From: Mobilitalea sibirica
GTDB lineage: Bacteria; Bacillota; Clostridia; Lachnospirales; Lachnospiraceae
Length of the DNA: 64,000 nucleotides
Direction: 5' to 3'
NCBI RefSeq assembly: GCF_015999265.1
Contig: NZ_JAEAGR010000013.1
Location: 1 to 64,000, forward strand
In this document: in pieces, positions 1 through 10,656 of the stretch
How the letters are laid out: each line of letters starts with the position of its first letter
How positions within the stretch are numbered: position 1 is the stretch's first letter
Made by a program: the position numbers and the translations under genes
Notes under the pieces: generated by a model
What the model saw: the letters and a program-made list of their open reading frames with translations, nothing else
What the model was told of the DNA's origin: nothing
The model's database searches: none

Positions 1-74
1 AATAGTGGTAGGCTTATTAAGTGCACCCTAAAACACCTTATAGAACCTATAAACATAAAAATAGCTCTAAAACC

Positions 75-114
75 AGTGTTGGGGCATGATTCAAATGAAT
101 CACACCCCAACACT
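75..114. other. Long hairpin near the left edge
   Basis: A 10-bp outer stem (AGTGTTGGGG with CCCCAACACT) encloses a second 5-bp stem (GATTC with GAATC). No strong T-run follows on either side, so it is a stable fold of unknown role, perhaps a secondary stop for leftward str-operon transcripts. The stretch 1-394 holds only this hairpin and the tuf terminator; I see no convincing gene in it. Confidence 0.5.
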
Positions 115-296
115 TGACAATGAGCCACTATTATTACTCAGCTTATGGCAATATAACTATAGTACTTTGTCGGATATCAATGCTGTAATATCCTATTTGC
201 CTTTATTTATAATTACTTCAGGATTATTCTTACGCTTGATATTAATATTATATTATCGTATCAAATTACATCATAGCATTATCAATAACAAGATAT

Positions 297-341
297 AAAA
301 AAACTGTTCCTTTGATCTAACGATCCAAGGAACAGTTTTTT
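297..341 (-). terminator. Intrinsic terminator after tuf
   Basis: AACTGTTCCTT pairs with AAGGAACAGTT around a short loop, flanked by A-runs and T-runs on both sides, so it can work in both directions. It lies about 55 bp after the tuf stop and probably ends the str operon transcript. Confidence 0.85.
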
Positions 342-394
342 ATTATCTGTTAACAACAACCATCGCTAAGCGCCTGGTTTCTTGTTTTATTTAA

Positions 395-1588
395 TTATTC
401 AACGATAGTAGCAACCTTACCGGAACCTACGGTTCTACCACCCTCACGGATAGCGAAACCTAAACCTTGCTCCATAGCGATTGGATGAATTAATTCAATG
501 CTCATCTCAATGTTATCGCCAGGCATACACATCTCTACACCTTCAGGAAGGTTACATACACCGGTAACGTCAGTTGTTCTGAAATAGAACTGAGGTCTGT
601 AGTTGTTAAAGAAAGGAGTATGACGTCCACCTTCTTCTTTTGTTAATACGTAAACCTGAGCTGTGAATTTCTTATGGCATTTGATTGAGCCGGGTTTACA
701 AAGAACCTGACCTCTTTCGATTTCAGTTCTCTGAACACCACGAAGAAGTGCACCGATATTATCACCAGCCTGAGCCTCATCAAGTAACTTTCTGAACATC
801 TCGATACCGGTAACAACAACTTTACGGGTCTCTTCTTTAATACCAACGATTTCAACTTCCTCTGATACATGAAGAACACCACGCTCTACACGACCGGTAG
901 CAACAGTACCACGACCTGTGATGGAGAATACGTCCTCTACAGGCATTAAGAAAGGCTTATCAGTCTCTCTCTGAGGATCTGGAATCCAGCTATCAACTGC
1001 ATCAAATAACTCAATGATCTTATCTCCCCAAGAACTGCTAGGATCTTCAAGAGCCTTAAGAGCAGAACCTTGGATTACAGGAGTGTCATCGCCAGGGAAT
1101 TCATACTCAGTTAATAAATCTCTAACTTCCATCTCAACTAATTCAAGAAGCTCAGGATCATCAACCATATCACACTTGTTCATAAATACAACGATATAAG
1201 GAACACCTACCTGACGGGAAAGTAAGATGTGCTCTTTTGTCTGAGCCATAACACCGTCAGTAGCAGCAACAACGAGGATAGCACCATCCATCTGTGCAGC
1301 ACCGGTGATCATGTTCTTAACGTAGTCAGCATGTCCGGGGCAGTCAACGTGTGCGTAGTGTCTAGCTTTAGACTCATACTCAACGTGAGCTGTAGATATT
1401 GTGATACCTCTTGCTTTCTCTTCCGGAGCTTTATCGATCTGGTCGAATGCTACTGCTTCACCAGTACCAAGTCTTTCATGAAGAGTTTTAGTAATAGCTG
1501 CTGTAAGAGTTGTTTTACCATGATCAACGTGACCGATGGTACCGATATTACAATGTGGTTTGTTTCTTGTAAATTTAGCCTTTGCCAT
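395..1588 (-). CDS. tuf: Elongation factor Tu
   Basis: EF-Tu delivers aminoacyl-tRNA to the ribosome as a GTP complex in the cytoplasm. The 397-residue product has the family's usual length. The P-loop GHVDHGKTT is near residues 18-26, the switch II motif DCPGHADY near 81, and NKCD, the guanine-specificity motif, near 136. I chose the ATG of MAKAKF at 1588 because AAAGGAGGACG lies just upstream; an upstream in-frame extension has no such site and is absent from the family. It is the last gene of the str operon, 181 bp after fusA and followed by a terminator. Confidence 0.98.
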   Translation of the reverse strand: MAKAKFTRNKPHCNIGTIGHVDHGKTTLTAAITKTLHERLGTGEAVAFDQIDKAPEEKARGITISTAHVEYESKARHYAHVDCPGHADYVKNMITGAAQMDGAILVVAATDGVMAQTKEHILLSRQVGVPYIVVFMNKCDMVDDPELLELVEMEVRDLLTEYEFPGDDTPVIQGSALKALEDPSSSWGDKIIELFDAVDSWIPDPQRETDKPFLMPVEDVFSITGRGTVATGRVERGVLHVSEEVEIVGIKEETRKVVVTGIEMFRKLLDEAQAGDNIGALLRGVQRTEIERGQVLCKPGSIKCHKKFTAQVYVLTKEEGGRHTPFFNNYRPQFYFRTTDVTGVCNLPEGVEMCMPGDNIEMSIELIHPIAMEQGLGFAIREGGRTVGSGKVATIVE

Positions 1589-1769
1589 TTTACAACGTCC
1601 TCCTTTAATAAAATGCTTATAAGCAAATGTTTTCAATTTCCCCATTAAGGGGCTTGTTTATATATTGCCTCATATGCCCTATTATATTTCAACTTAGAAA
1701 TATTTTCAAGCACAAACAATTGATATCTTAACTTTTTTCTTGCTTAATTTGTCTTCCGTTAAAAAACGA

Positions 1770-3893
1770 TTAGTTTTTACCAGTTTTTGCAGCGAGAACT
1801 TTCTCCTGAACATTCTTAGGAACCGGTTCATAGCTAGAGAAGAACATGGAGTATGCACCACGTCCCTGGGTTCTGGAACGAAGGGATGTAGAATATCCGA
1901 ACATTTCGGATAACGGAACGAAGCCTCTGATTAATTTAGAGCCGCTTACGTCCTCTGTACCCTCGATACGACCACGACGGGAGCTGATATCACCGATAAC
2001 ATCACCCATATAATCTTCCGGAACCGTAACTTCAACTCTCATGATAGGCTCTAATAAAACTGCGCCTGCTTTATGCATCGCATCTTTGAATGCCATGGAA
2101 CCGGCAATCTTAAAGGCCATTTCATTAGAGTCAACTTCATGGTAGGAACCATCGTATACGGTAGCTCTGATACCCAGTACCGGATAACCACCAAGAATAC
2201 CTGCTTTAGAAGCTTCCTCGATACCATTACCTACTGCTGGGATGTATTCCTTAGGAATAGCACCACCCACTACGGTAGATACGAATTCGAAGGTTTTCTC
2301 TGCATTGGCATCCATAGGCTCGAAACGAACCTTACAGTGACCGTACTGACCACGTCCACCGGACTGCTTTGCATATTTACTGTCAACTTCAACTGCTCTT
2401 GTAAAGGTTTCTTTATATGCAACCTGAGGAGCACCAACATTGGCTTCTACCTTAAATTCACGAAGAAGTCTGTCTACGATAATTTCAAGATGAAGCTCAC
2501 CCATACCGGCTATAATCGTCTGACCGGTTTCTTCATCGGTATAAGTTCTGAAGGTTGGATCTTCTTCTGCAAGCTTAGCAAGTGCTTCACCCATCTTATC
2601 CTGACCGGCTTTTGTCTTAGGCTCAATTGCAACATTGATAACCGGCTCGGGGAATTCCATGGATTCTAAGATAACAGGACTTTTCTCATCACAGATGGTA
2701 TCACCTGTAGTTGTTACCTTTAAACCAACTGCTGCTGCGATATCTCCGGAATATACCTTTTCCAGATCTTCTCTTTTGTTAGCATGCATCTGTAGAATAC
2801 GTCCAACACGTTCTTTCTTGTTCTTTGTAGAGTTTAATACATAGGAACCGGAGTTTAAGGTACCGGAGTAAACTCTAAAGAACGCTAATTTACCTACGAA
2901 AGGATCAGCCATAATCTTAAATGCCAATGCTGCGAAAGGTTCTTCATCGGAAGATTTTCTGCGAATTTCATTACCGTCCTCGTCAACACCCTTAATATCT
3001 GGGATATCAGTAGGAGCAGGCATGAATTCAATAACAGCATCCAATAATTTCTGTACACCCTTGTTTCTATATGCGGAACCGCAAAGAACAGGGATAATCT
3101 CTACTGCGATGGTTGCTCTTCTGAGGGCAGCTTTCAGTTCTTCATTCGTAGGTTCTTCACCCTCTAAGAACTTTTCAAGTAGATCATCATCTGTCTCACA
3201 GATAGATTCAATCATTGCGCCTCTGTATAACTCTGCATCATCCTTCATATCAGCAGGAATTTCTTCAATTGAGATATCTTCGCCCTTATCATCATTATAT
3301 AAATAAGCTTTCATCTCAAATAAATCAACAACGCCCTTGAAGGTATCTTCTTTACCGATTGGTAATTGAATTGGAACTGCATTCTTACCTAAACGGTTTT
3401 TAATCATTTTAACAACGTTGAAAAAGTCTGCACCTGATATGTCCATTTTATTTACAAATGCCATTCTAGGTACGCTATATTTATCAGCCTGACGCCATAC
3501 TGTTTCAGACTGGGGCTCAACACCGCCTTTTGCACAGAATACACCTACCGCACTATCAAGTACACGCAAGGAACGCTCAACCTCAACGGTAAAGTCAACG
3601 TGACCTGGAGTATCAATAATATTGATACGATGTTCTAAAGCTCCCGGTATCTTCTTATGCTCAAACTCTTGAGTCCAATGACAAGTCGTCGCCGCTGATG
3701 TAATGGTAATACCTCTTTCCTGCTCCTGTTCCATCCAGTCCATGGTAGCAGTACCTTCATGAGTATCACCGATTTTGTAGTTAACACCGGTATAATATAG
3801 GATACGTTCGGTAAGCGTTGTCTTACCTGCATCGATATGCGCCATAATACCGATATTTCTAGTCCTCTCTAACGGATATTCTCTTCCAGCCAA
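1770..3893 (-). CDS. fusA: Elongation factor G
   Basis: EF-G is the GTPase that drives tRNA and mRNA translocation on the ribosome and, with RRF, ribosome recycling. The 707-residue product is slightly longer than the E. coli protein and shows AHIDAGKTT (P-loop) at residues 17-25, the switch [10 protein letters not shown] near 94 and NKMD near 148, followed by the usual domains II-V. It lies in the str operon order rpsL-rpsG-fusA-tuf. The ATG is preceded by TAAGGAGGAATTATCC, a strong ribosome binding site. Confidence 0.98.
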   Translation of the reverse strand: MAGREYPLERTRNIGIMAHIDAGKTTLTERILYYTGVNYKIGDTHEGTATMDWMEQEQERGITITSAATTCHWTQEFEHKKIPGALEHRINIIDTPGHVDFTVEVERSLRVLDSAVGVFCAKGGVEPQSETVWRQADKYSVPRMAFVNKMDISGADFFNVVKMIKNRLGKNAVPIQLPIGKEDTFKGVVDLFEMKAYLYNDDKGEDISIEEIPADMKDDAELYRGAMIESICETDDDLLEKFLEGEEPTNEELKAALRRATIAVEIIPVLCGSAYRNKGVQKLLDAVIEFMPAPTDIPDIKGVDEDGNEIRRKSSDEEPFAALAFKIMADPFVGKLAFFRVYSGTLNSGSYVLNSTKNKKERVGRILQMHANKREDLEKVYSGDIAAAVGLKVTTTGDTICDEKSPVILESMEFPEPVINVAIEPKTKAGQDKMGEALAKLAEEDPTFRTYTDEETGQTIIAGMGELHLEIIVDRLLREFKVEANVGAPQVAYKETFTRAVEVDSKYAKQSGGRGQYGHCKVRFEPMDANAEKTFEFVSTVVGGAIPKEYIPAVGNGIEEASKAGILGGYPVLGIRATVYDGSYHEVDSNEMAFKIAGSMAFKDAMHKAGAVLLEPIMRVEVTVPEDYMGDVIGDISSRRGRIEGTEDVSGSKLIRGFVPLSEMFGYSTSLRSRTQGRGAYSMFFSSYEPVPKNVQEKVLAAKTGKN

Positions 3894-4250
3894 GGATAAT
3901 TCCTCCTTAATTCATTACAAGTGAACACATGAAAAGCGAATTATAAATAATTCTCTCGTATGTCAATTCATCTTATCTTATATTCTTGCTACTAATCCGC
4001 AAAACGTTCTGAGAATACACCAAAGCATTGATATTCCTTATAGTTTATATCATTCTCTAAGTACTTTCACACTTCTTTTGGTGTACTTGATAATGCCTCC
4101 GCCTTGCAGTTCATAGAAAGCCTTATAAAAGCCATCTATTCGTTATATGAAACAGACCATAGGATGTTCCTATGCCCTGTTATCATTTACAGCAATCCTC
4201 ACTGCAGCCTATCATTCTAGAATTAAGAAGAACATGCTATGATACTATTT
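3894..4250 (-). other. rpsG-fusA intergenic leader, no gene
   Basis: This 357-bp gap inside the str operon has no supported ORF. It contains TACACCAAAG near 4015 and CTTTTGGTGTA near 4074, which can pair with one bulge to make a long-range stem in the leader of fusA. A regulatory RNA role is conceivable but nothing further supports it. Confidence 0.4.
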
Positions 4251-4763
<513 letters not shown>

Positions 4764-4968
4764 TCAGCCAATTAATTCCTCGGTACTCACAAATGTAATA
4801 ACAGCATCGTAAAACATGCTATTTTACTTTGCTTGTGTTCGTGCTCAGTTTAACTTCGTTTTCCTATAGATAAATCGGTTTACCAATTTATTTCAATCTG
4901 TAACCCACAGAAATACAAATTAAATGGAAATAAAAAATTAATCCGGCACTTAAATTCAATTAGTAGTT

Positions 4969-5391
4969 TTATTTCTTAGCGTCTTTCGGTCTCTTAGCAC
5001 CGTACTTGGAACGTGCCTGTCTTCTCTTAGCAACGCCTGCAGTATCAAGTGTACCTCTGACGATGTGGTATCTGGTACCGGGTAAATCCTTAACCCTACC
5101 ACCTCTGATCAGAACAACGCTATGCTCCTGAAGGTTGTGACCTTCACCGGGGATATAGCTTGTTACTTCGATTCCGTTCGACAGACGTACTCTGGCAATC
5201 TTACGAAGCGCTGAGTTAGGCTTCTTCGGAGTCGCTGTTCTAACTGCGGTACATACACCTCTCTTCTGAGGAGAAGATACATCCGTAGTTCTTTTGTTCA
5301 AAGAGTTAAATCCCTTCTGCAAAGCAGGTGATGTTGATTTATACTCTACTGTCTGTCTGCCTTTTCTTACTAGCTGGTTAAATGTTGGCAT
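4969..5391 (-). CDS. rpsL: 30S ribosomal protein S12
   Basis: S12 sits at the decoding centre and affects accuracy; it is the classical streptomycin-resistance target. The 140-residue product carries the conserved [11 protein letters not shown] segment, whose lysine corresponds to the streptomycin site and is wild type here, and the conserved [11 protein letters not shown] loop. It is the first gene of the str operon; AGGAGGTGAAAAATTA precedes its ATG. The rpoBC genes that often lie upstream in Firmicutes are absent, and the next gene is divergent. Confidence 0.98.
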   Translation of the reverse strand: MPTFNQLVRKGRQTVEYKSTSPALQKGFNSLNKRTTDVSSPQKRGVCTAVRTATPKKPNSALRKIARVRLSNGIEVTSYIPGEGHNLQEHSVVLIRGGRVKDLPGTRYHIVRGTLDTAGVAKRRQARSKYGAKRPKDAKK

Positions 5392-5526
5392 TAATTTTTC
5401 ACCTCCTGAAATTTTTCATTGATTATAGAATATTCTGTGGTCTATGAGGCGCTTTCGAATATGATATAAGCATCAGCAAAAAGCGCATAAAAAATACATA
5501 GCATGCAGAAATTTGCACGCTAAATG

Positions 5527-5555
5527 ATTATACTTTTTTCCCATGGAATTGTCAA
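5527..5555 (-). promoter_or_regulatory. Consensus vegetative promoter of the str operon
   Basis: Read on the minus strand this is TTGACA, 17 bases, TATAAT: both hexamers are perfect and the spacing is optimal, about 136 bp upstream of the rpsL start. The rest of 5392-5771 is a leader of about 130 bases and the divergent start region of the WYL regulator, with no extra gene seen. Confidence 0.9.
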
Positions 5556-5771
5556 GGGATTTTTTAATAAATTAAGATAAACCAACTATACTCTTTTCTA
5601 TTCTGTCATTTTATAGTAATATGTATTCATGAATTAATTACCATCTTCTTATCTGATTTCGTTTATAAACAACATTATCAACAAGCTGATTGTTATAGTT
5701 TCATTTCACTTATTATAATATACAGTATATTATAATAGGAAGAAAGTATAATTCGGGGAGGGGAACCACGT

Positions 5772-6755
5772 ATGAAAGATATGGCACAAACAGAAAGACA
5801 GATCTTTATCTTATTACTATTATCTGAAAATAAACGGGGATATACCATCAATGATATCCATGCATCTTTAGAAAAATGGGATGTGATTGTTGATAAAAAG
5901 ACCATAATGCGTGATATTGACAGCTTATCCGGTATCTGCTTTATATCGGAAGAGGAAAGATGCGGCAAGACCTATTATACCGCTGATAAATTCCGATTGC
6001 GGGATATCACCTTCACCTCTCCTGAATTAATTTCTTTGGCCTTTTTGTTGGAACTTTTAAAGCCTTATCAATATATGACTATGGGTAAAACCTCACAGGA
6101 GCTAATTCATAAGCTCCTAGACAATACAACCAATTTAAACCGGGAGTTTATAAAGCATTTTACCGGACTTGTTACAATTAATACCAATGATTATATCAGC
6201 GATTCCTTAAATCCTGAGATTGAGAACAAACTACAGGAAGCAATCCGTAATAAAAGTAAGGTTCGAATTATTTATCATAGCTTTGCCGGTGATGAGGATA
6301 CCATTCGAGTAATTCAGCCCTATGAGCTTATGATTAATGATGGTGCTTTAAGTGTGGTAGGCTATTGCGAACTCCGAAATGATATTCGTGATTTTCGCGT
6401 GTCCCGCATCCGAGCCTTAACATCCCTGGAAGAAACATTTACAGTCCCGGAAGCATATCATCAAAACAAGGACCGGAATAAGTTCATTCATTTATCAGGA
6501 AATGTAACTGAACAGATCATCATCGCTTTTGATAAACCTACAGCAAAATATATCATGGAATATGAATTTGATTTGGCAGATGAGATTATTGAAACAGAAG
6601 ATGGCATCACCTTTATGAGAAACACTGCGGTGACCGATGAACTAATCCGATGGATACTCCAATACGGGCCCGGTGCCAGAGTTCTTAACCCTGCTCACTT
6701 GAAGGACAAAATCAGACAAGAGTTAAGTAAGAGCTTAAATCAATATTTAACTTAG
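5772..6755 (+). CDS. WYL-domain transcriptional regulator
   Basis: Predicted DNA-binding regulator of the DeoR-like HTH plus WYL family, members of which sense small ligands or nucleic acid. The 327-residue protein has a winged helix at about 10-65 (NDIHASLEK followed by KTIMRDIDSLS), a middle linker, and a WYL domain at about 150-235, where IQPYELMINDGALSVVGYC and DIRDFRVSRI match the family core. It is transcribed divergently from the str operon behind GGGGAGGGG. A C-terminal WCX-like segment ends the protein. Its target is unknown; autoregulation is likely by family analogy only. Confidence 0.85.
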   Translation: MKDMAQTERQIFILLLLSENKRGYTINDIHASLEKWDVIVDKKTIMRDIDSLSGICFISEEERCGKTYYTADKFRLRDITFTSPELISLAFLLELLKPYQYMTMGKTSQELIHKLLDNTTNLNREFIKHFTGLVTINTNDYISDSLNPEIENKLQEAIRNKSKVRIIYHSFAGDEDTIRVIQPYELMINDGALSVVGYCELRNDIRDFRVSRIRALTSLEETFTVPEAYHQNKDRNKFIHLSGNVTEQIIIAFDKPTAKYIMEYEFDLADEIIETEDGITFMRNTAVTDELIRWILQYGPGARVLNPAHLKDKIRQELSKSLNQYLT

Positions 6756-6910
6756 AAGATCATTTATAATGTTGTTTCTATTCATATATGAGCAGACAGA
6801 GCAGATCGATGATATGTTAGGTATTAATGAGTTCGGTGTATCTATTCGTATGAAGAGTATTTTCAATATTCTTTGTAAAGTAGTAAAGTTTATAATATAG
6901 CATAAAAAGA

Positions 6911-6939
6911 TTGACATTATATACCATGTCGTATATACT
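6911..6939 (+). promoter_or_regulatory. Vegetative promoter of the trpB leader
   Basis: TTGACA and TATACT are separated by 17 bp. It lies just upstream of the T-box leader, consistent with a leader of about 340 bases before trpB. The stretch 6756-6910 shows no gene. Confidence 0.85.
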
Positions 6940-6984
6940 TTATATTAATAGGACTTTAGAGCGTTAACGTAATAACGTTTCTAA

Positions 6985-7280
6985 CAATCAAAACAACAAA
7001 CCGATGAGTAAGAATAGTAGATATGGCAATTTATTTTCAGAGAGCTGCAGATGGTGGAATTGCAGTAATAACAGCTGTATTGAATGGCCTTACGAGGGTG
7101 GGAAGAAAGGCTTTCTTAGAAAGCTAAGTAATGCCCAACGGGATCTCCGTCCGTTACCAAGGGAGCATATATGTAAGTATATGGAGTAAGAGGGTGTCAA
7201 GCACCAAACCGGGTGGTACCGCAAAAGTAAATCTTAAGCTTTTGTCCCAGTAATATTACTGAGACAAAAGCTTTTTTTAT
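6985..7280 (+). promoter_or_regulatory. Tryptophan T-box riboswitch
   Basis: The leader has the canonical T-box order: stem I with the AGAGAGCTGC and ATGGTGGAATTGCAG apical elements, specifier loop GAATGG (specifier TGG, Trp, at 7085-7087), the T-box motif GGGTGGTACCGC at 7211-7222, and an intrinsic terminator at 7236-7278 (AAGCTTTTGTC with GACAAAAGCTT, then seven Ts). Uncharged tRNA-Trp is expected to bind specifier and T-box and favour readthrough into trpB. The short ORF in this stretch is a by-product of the RNA. Confidence 0.95.
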
Positions 7281-7382
7281 ATAGATAATTATATCCTATT
7301 CGTTACATATACCTACTAAGTATTAGCTCAAATCGACGAATGCTATGCAAGAAAAAAATTATATCATGAAAGGAGTTTTATT

Positions 7383-8762
7383 ATGTCAAAGAGAATCCCA
7401 CACAGACTATATCTGTCGGAGGAGCAGATGCCAAAACAATGGTATAATCTTCGCGCAGATATGAAGGAACAGCCGGATCCTATGTTAAATCCCGGTACCA
7501 TGAAACCGGTTACAGAGGCAGATCTATATCCTGTTTTTTGCGAGAAACTGGCAAAGCAGGAAATGGATTCAAGTAATAGATACATTGATATCCCAGAAGA
7601 GATTCAGGATTTCTATAAAATGTATCGTCCTTCTCCGTTAATCAGAGCCTACAATCTGGAAAAAGCATTAGGTACACCTGCAAAAATTTATTACAAATTT
7701 GAAGGCAATAACACCTCCGGTAGTCACAAACTAAACTCTGCCATTGCACAGGCTTACTATGCTAAGGATCAGGGTCTATCCGGTCTCACCACCGAAACGG
7801 GAGCCGGTCAATGGGGAACAGCTCTGGCAGAAGCATGTGCTTATTACAATTTACCGTTAACGGTCTATATGGTAAAGTGCTCTTATGAGCAAAAACCTTT
7901 CCGTAAAACTGTAATGAAGACCTTCAATGCAGAGATTTTTCCAAGTCCCAGCACTACCACCAATGCCGGTAATGCTATATTAGAAAAGAATCCCGATACA
8001 ACCGGAAGCCTAGGTTGTGCTATTTCTGAAGCAATAGAAAAAGCTGTCACCACACCGGGATACCGTTATGTTTTGGGATCCGTGCTTAATCAGGTATTAC
8101 TCCATCAGTCAATCATTGGTCTTGAATCCAAATTAGCTATGGAAATATTAGATGAATATCCCGATATTATTGTAGGATGTGCCGGTGGTGGTTCTAATCT
8201 AGGTGGCCTGATTGCACCTTTTATGCAAGATAAATTACTGGGAAAAGCAGATCCAAGAATCATAGCAGTTGAGCCTGCCTCCTGTCCATCCTTTACCCGT
8301 GGCAAATATGCATATGATTTTTGTGATACCGGTAAGGTCACCCCTCTTGCCAGAATGTATACCTTAGGCAGCGGCTTTATTCCATCTGCAAACCATGCCG
8401 GCGGTTTACGTTATCACGGCATGTCACCAATTCTGTCAAAATTATATCATGACGGTTATATGGAAGCGGTAGCGGTAGAGCAAACCAAGGTATTTGAAGC
8501 AGCTGTATTCTTTGCAAAACAGGAAACTATCCTGCCCGCACCGGAGTCAGCCCATGCCATTCGAACTGCAATTGATGAAGCCCTAAAATGCAAAGTAAGT
8601 GGTGAGTCTAAAACCATCCTATTTGGTCTGACCGGAACCGGATATTTTGACATGACCGCTTATAATGCATATCTGGAAAAAACCATGAATGATTACATCC
8701 CCAGTGATGAAGACCTGCAAAAAGGATTTGATGGTCTTCCCAGTATACCGGGAATTCAATAG
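7383..8762 (+). CDS. trpB: TrpB-like tryptophan synthase (TrpB2 type), stand-alone
   Basis: PLP-dependent beta-type tryptophan synthase making L-tryptophan from indole and serine. At 459 residues it is longer than TrpB1 (about 400) and has the N-terminal extension of TrpB2. The PLP lysine is in NTSGSHKLNSA near residue 119 and the phosphate loop is CAGGGSNLGG near 260. No trpA or other trp gene flanks it, so it likely salvages indole or acts with enzymes encoded elsewhere. Control is by the Trp T-box directly upstream; AAAGGAGTTTTATT precedes the ATG. Confidence 0.92.
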   Translation: MSKRIPHRLYLSEEQMPKQWYNLRADMKEQPDPMLNPGTMKPVTEADLYPVFCEKLAKQEMDSSNRYIDIPEEIQDFYKMYRPSPLIRAYNLEKALGTPAKIYYKFEGNNTSGSHKLNSAIAQAYYAKDQGLSGLTTETGAGQWGTALAEACAYYNLPLTVYMVKCSYEQKPFRKTVMKTFNAEIFPSPSTTTNAGNAILEKNPDTTGSLGCAISEAIEKAVTTPGYRYVLGSVLNQVLLHQSIIGLESKLAMEILDEYPDIIVGCAGGGSNLGGLIAPFMQDKLLGKADPRIIAVEPASCPSFTRGKYAYDFCDTGKVTPLARMYTLGSGFIPSANHAGGLRYHGMSPILSKLYHDGYMEAVAVEQTKVFEAAVFFAKQETILPAPESAHAIRTAIDEALKCKVSGESKTILFGLTGTGYFDMTAYNAYLEKTMNDYIPSDEDLQKGFDGLPSIPGIQ

Positions 8763-8899
8763 TTCTACATAGCTATAGAAGCAATTCTAATACTATGAGT
8801 TGTTTCATAATTGAGCTATTATATGTATGACGTTGTTAATACGATTACTAGGAATATATTATTTTTATGAAACTAATAAAACGGAACACAGAAAACAAC

Positions 8900-8947
8900 A
8901 TACACTCCTTGGAGAACAGCTTCTATACTGTTCTCCAAGGAGTGTAT
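8900..8947. terminator. Perfect 20-bp stem between convergent genes
   Basis: Twenty bases at 8900-8919 (ATACACTCCTTGGAGAACAG) are exactly complementary to 8928-8947, with an 8-base loop. It sits between the convergent trpB and MFS genes. T-runs are weak on both sides, so it may be a poor intrinsic terminator or an mRNA-end stabiliser. The rest of 8763-9072 has no supported gene. Confidence 0.6.
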
Positions 8948-9072
8948 TTAGATGTTTCCTATATTCCGTTCCGTCTTATTTAGAAGCATTTTGTGAAACT
9001 GTCTACAACTGTTATATTATGCATAAGCCCCTCAATTGAAACTTAATTACTTATGCATATCGTTTCACTCAA

Positions 9073-10272
9073 TTATCCTTTTTTACAACTCTTACAATAA
9101 TAGAGTATGGCCAAACCAAATACCAGCAAGGTAATATACCCTGCAACCCAAAGTAAAAACTCCTGTATATCGATCCAATGGAATAGTATTGCTATTGCTC
9201 CGCAAGCTGCCAGCCCATAAAGATTATAGGATAGGGACAGGATGGAATGCACCGTCGCCCTACCTTCATCTTCAATCTTCTTTTGGATATAATCCTCTAC
9301 CTGTACTTCAGAGGCTGACATGATTAGATAATAAAGTCCATAAATCCCCATAATGAACAGATTTCGAATAACACCGGCCCATATCAGGCAAGCGACTGCA
9401 GATAAACACAGTAATATTAATGTATAGAACCTATTCTTAATTCTGAATAATTTTTTAACTGCTTTTTGAAGGCCATGGGATAAATATCCACCAAGAGCCA
9501 TCAACAAAAATCGAATAGAAGCCCATATACCTACACCGGCTATGGATAAACCATAACTCTTAGCAATCAGAGGATCATATTCATCCAAGACTCCGGCAAA
9601 TCCAATAACAAAAATAGCTAATAGAGAAAAAATCAGTATTTTCATGTTGCTGGTTAAAAATAATAACGCATTCCGAAAAGTATCACCGCTATCCTTATGA
9701 ATCTTCTCTATGACTCTTTGTTTGTAATAATTAACTTCTTTATAACCAAATCCTATGGCCGTTGATAACAGTGCGGTAATCACAGAAAGATAGAGGGCAT
9801 ATTGATATCCTCCGTACATACCGATGAACCCACCGGCAATGGAGGCAATTACATTGCCTGTTCCTGCCAAGAACCGTCCTTTCCCTAGAACCTGATCAAA
9901 TATATCTTCCTTGTCCTGCGATTTTAATGAATCATATAATAAGGCTTCCTCCGCACCGGATATAAATGCTTCTCCTATTCCCCATAATACGAAGCCTATG
10001 GCGAATAAAAGAAACCCCTCTGAAAATATCCATAGAAAATAACAGGAGGCTTTAAAAAAACTTCCCAGGGTTATCATATTACGCCGGCTCCAACGATCTG
10101 ATAGCACACCTGTCGGAATTTCTAATAATACAAGAGGTAAAGACCAAATAGCCAGCAAAAGCGATATGTGTTGAACCGATAAACCTTTACTTTGAAAAAG
10201 CAAAGAATAGATCGGATAAATCGGCATTAATTCATGAAAAAACTGCCGAACATAGTATTTCTTAATGTTCAT
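9073..10272 (-). CDS. MFS transporter
   Basis: Major facilitator superfamily carrier in the cytoplasmic membrane. The 399-residue product has about 12 hydrophobic segments and the loop 2-3 signature GVLSDRWSRRN near residue 59, which matches the MFS G-x-L-x-D-R-x-x-R pattern. Charged cytoplasmic segments and a central loop around 190-205 separate the halves. I start at the ATG at 10272 (MNIKKYY), preceded by GGAGGTATCT, rather than four codons upstream. The substrate is unknown; drug efflux is possible. A consensus promoter, a 9-codon leader ORF and three 20-bp repeats lie upstream, hinting at leader-mediated control. Confidence 0.85.
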   Translation of the reverse strand: MNIKKYYVRQFFHELMPIYPIYSLLFQSKGLSVQHISLLLAIWSLPLVLLEIPTGVLSDRWSRRNMITLGSFFKASCYFLWIFSEGFLLFAIGFVLWGIGEAFISGAEEALLYDSLKSQDKEDIFDQVLGKGRFLAGTGNVIASIAGGFIGMYGGYQYALYLSVITALLSTAIGFGYKEVNYYKQRVIEKIHKDSGDTFRNALLFLTSNMKILIFSLLAIFVIGFAGVLDEYDPLIAKSYGLSIAGVGIWASIRFLLMALGGYLSHGLQKAVKKLFRIKNRFYTLILLCLSAVACLIWAGVIRNLFIMGIYGLYYLIMSASEVQVEDYIQKKIEDEGRATVHSILSLSYNLYGLAACGAIAILFHWIDIQEFLLWVAGYITLLVFGLAILYYCKSCKKG

Positions 10273-10310
10273 AGATACCTCCAACCAAATAATGTTTGTT
10301 TTATATTAAA

Positions 10311-10370
10311 AGCATGTTTTTTATGCTTTGAGCATGTTTTTTATGCTTTGAGCATGTCTTTTATGCTTTT
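10311..10370. repeat. Three tandem 20-bp repeats upstream of the MFS gene
   Basis: Three direct copies of AGCATGTTTTTTATGCTTTG: the first two are identical and the third differs at two positions. Each copy contains the inverted repeat AGCAT...ATGCT, so each could fold as a small hairpin or bind a dimeric regulator. The repeats end about 40 bp before the MFS start. Confidence 0.9.
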
Positions 10371-10445
10371 CAAAAGAGACTAATCATTTCTTTTTAGAAA
10401 AAATATACAACATTACTAAGTCGGTGGACCTCGAGCATATTGGTA

Positions 10446-10475
10446 TTACTGGCCTGTATCAAACCATAATTTCAT
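10446..10475 (-). CDS. Possible 9-residue leader peptide MKLWFDTGQ
   Basis: A nine-codon ORF has an excellent ribosome binding site (AAAAAGGAGGAAGGCAC before ATG) and lies between a consensus promoter and the MFS gene, separated from the latter by the three hairpin repeats. Leader peptides of this kind precede several ribosome-drug resistance and efflux genes. No coding statistics are possible at this length, so this rests on its site and position. Confidence 0.4.
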   Translation of the reverse strand: MKLWFDTGQ

Positions 10476-10510
10476 GTGCCTTCCTCCTTTTTAATTAATT
10501 AATTGGGTAT

Positions 10511-10539
10511 ATAATAACAGTATAGGAATTTATTGTCAA
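10511..10539 (-). promoter_or_regulatory. Vegetative promoter for the leader ORF and MFS gene
   Basis: On the minus strand TTGACA is followed after 17 bases by TATTAT, then a short AT-rich stretch and the leader ORF ribosome binding site. The stretch 10273-10656 holds this promoter, the leader ORF and the triple repeat only. Confidence 0.8.
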
Positions 10540-10656
10540 CCATGTTGCACACTCCGTTCATAATCACATTGGTATGGTTTTATGGAAAATCTCAATTATC
10601 CTAATTATATATACTCTTGATTCCTATCGTTACTTCATTAATCCAAACCCGTTAAT

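Noticed and set aside
86-298. Rightward ORF of 70 codons
   Set aside because: Begins inside a stable hairpin, has no ribosome binding site, and its composition is AT-rich noise; not supported as a gene.
7004-7189. Rightward ORF of 61 codons upstream of trpB
   Set aside because: It is entirely within the Trp T-box structure, including the specifier and stem regions.
8827-9039. Rightward ORF of 70 codons after trpB
   Set aside because: Contains both arms of the perfect 20-bp hairpin and lacks a ribosome binding site.
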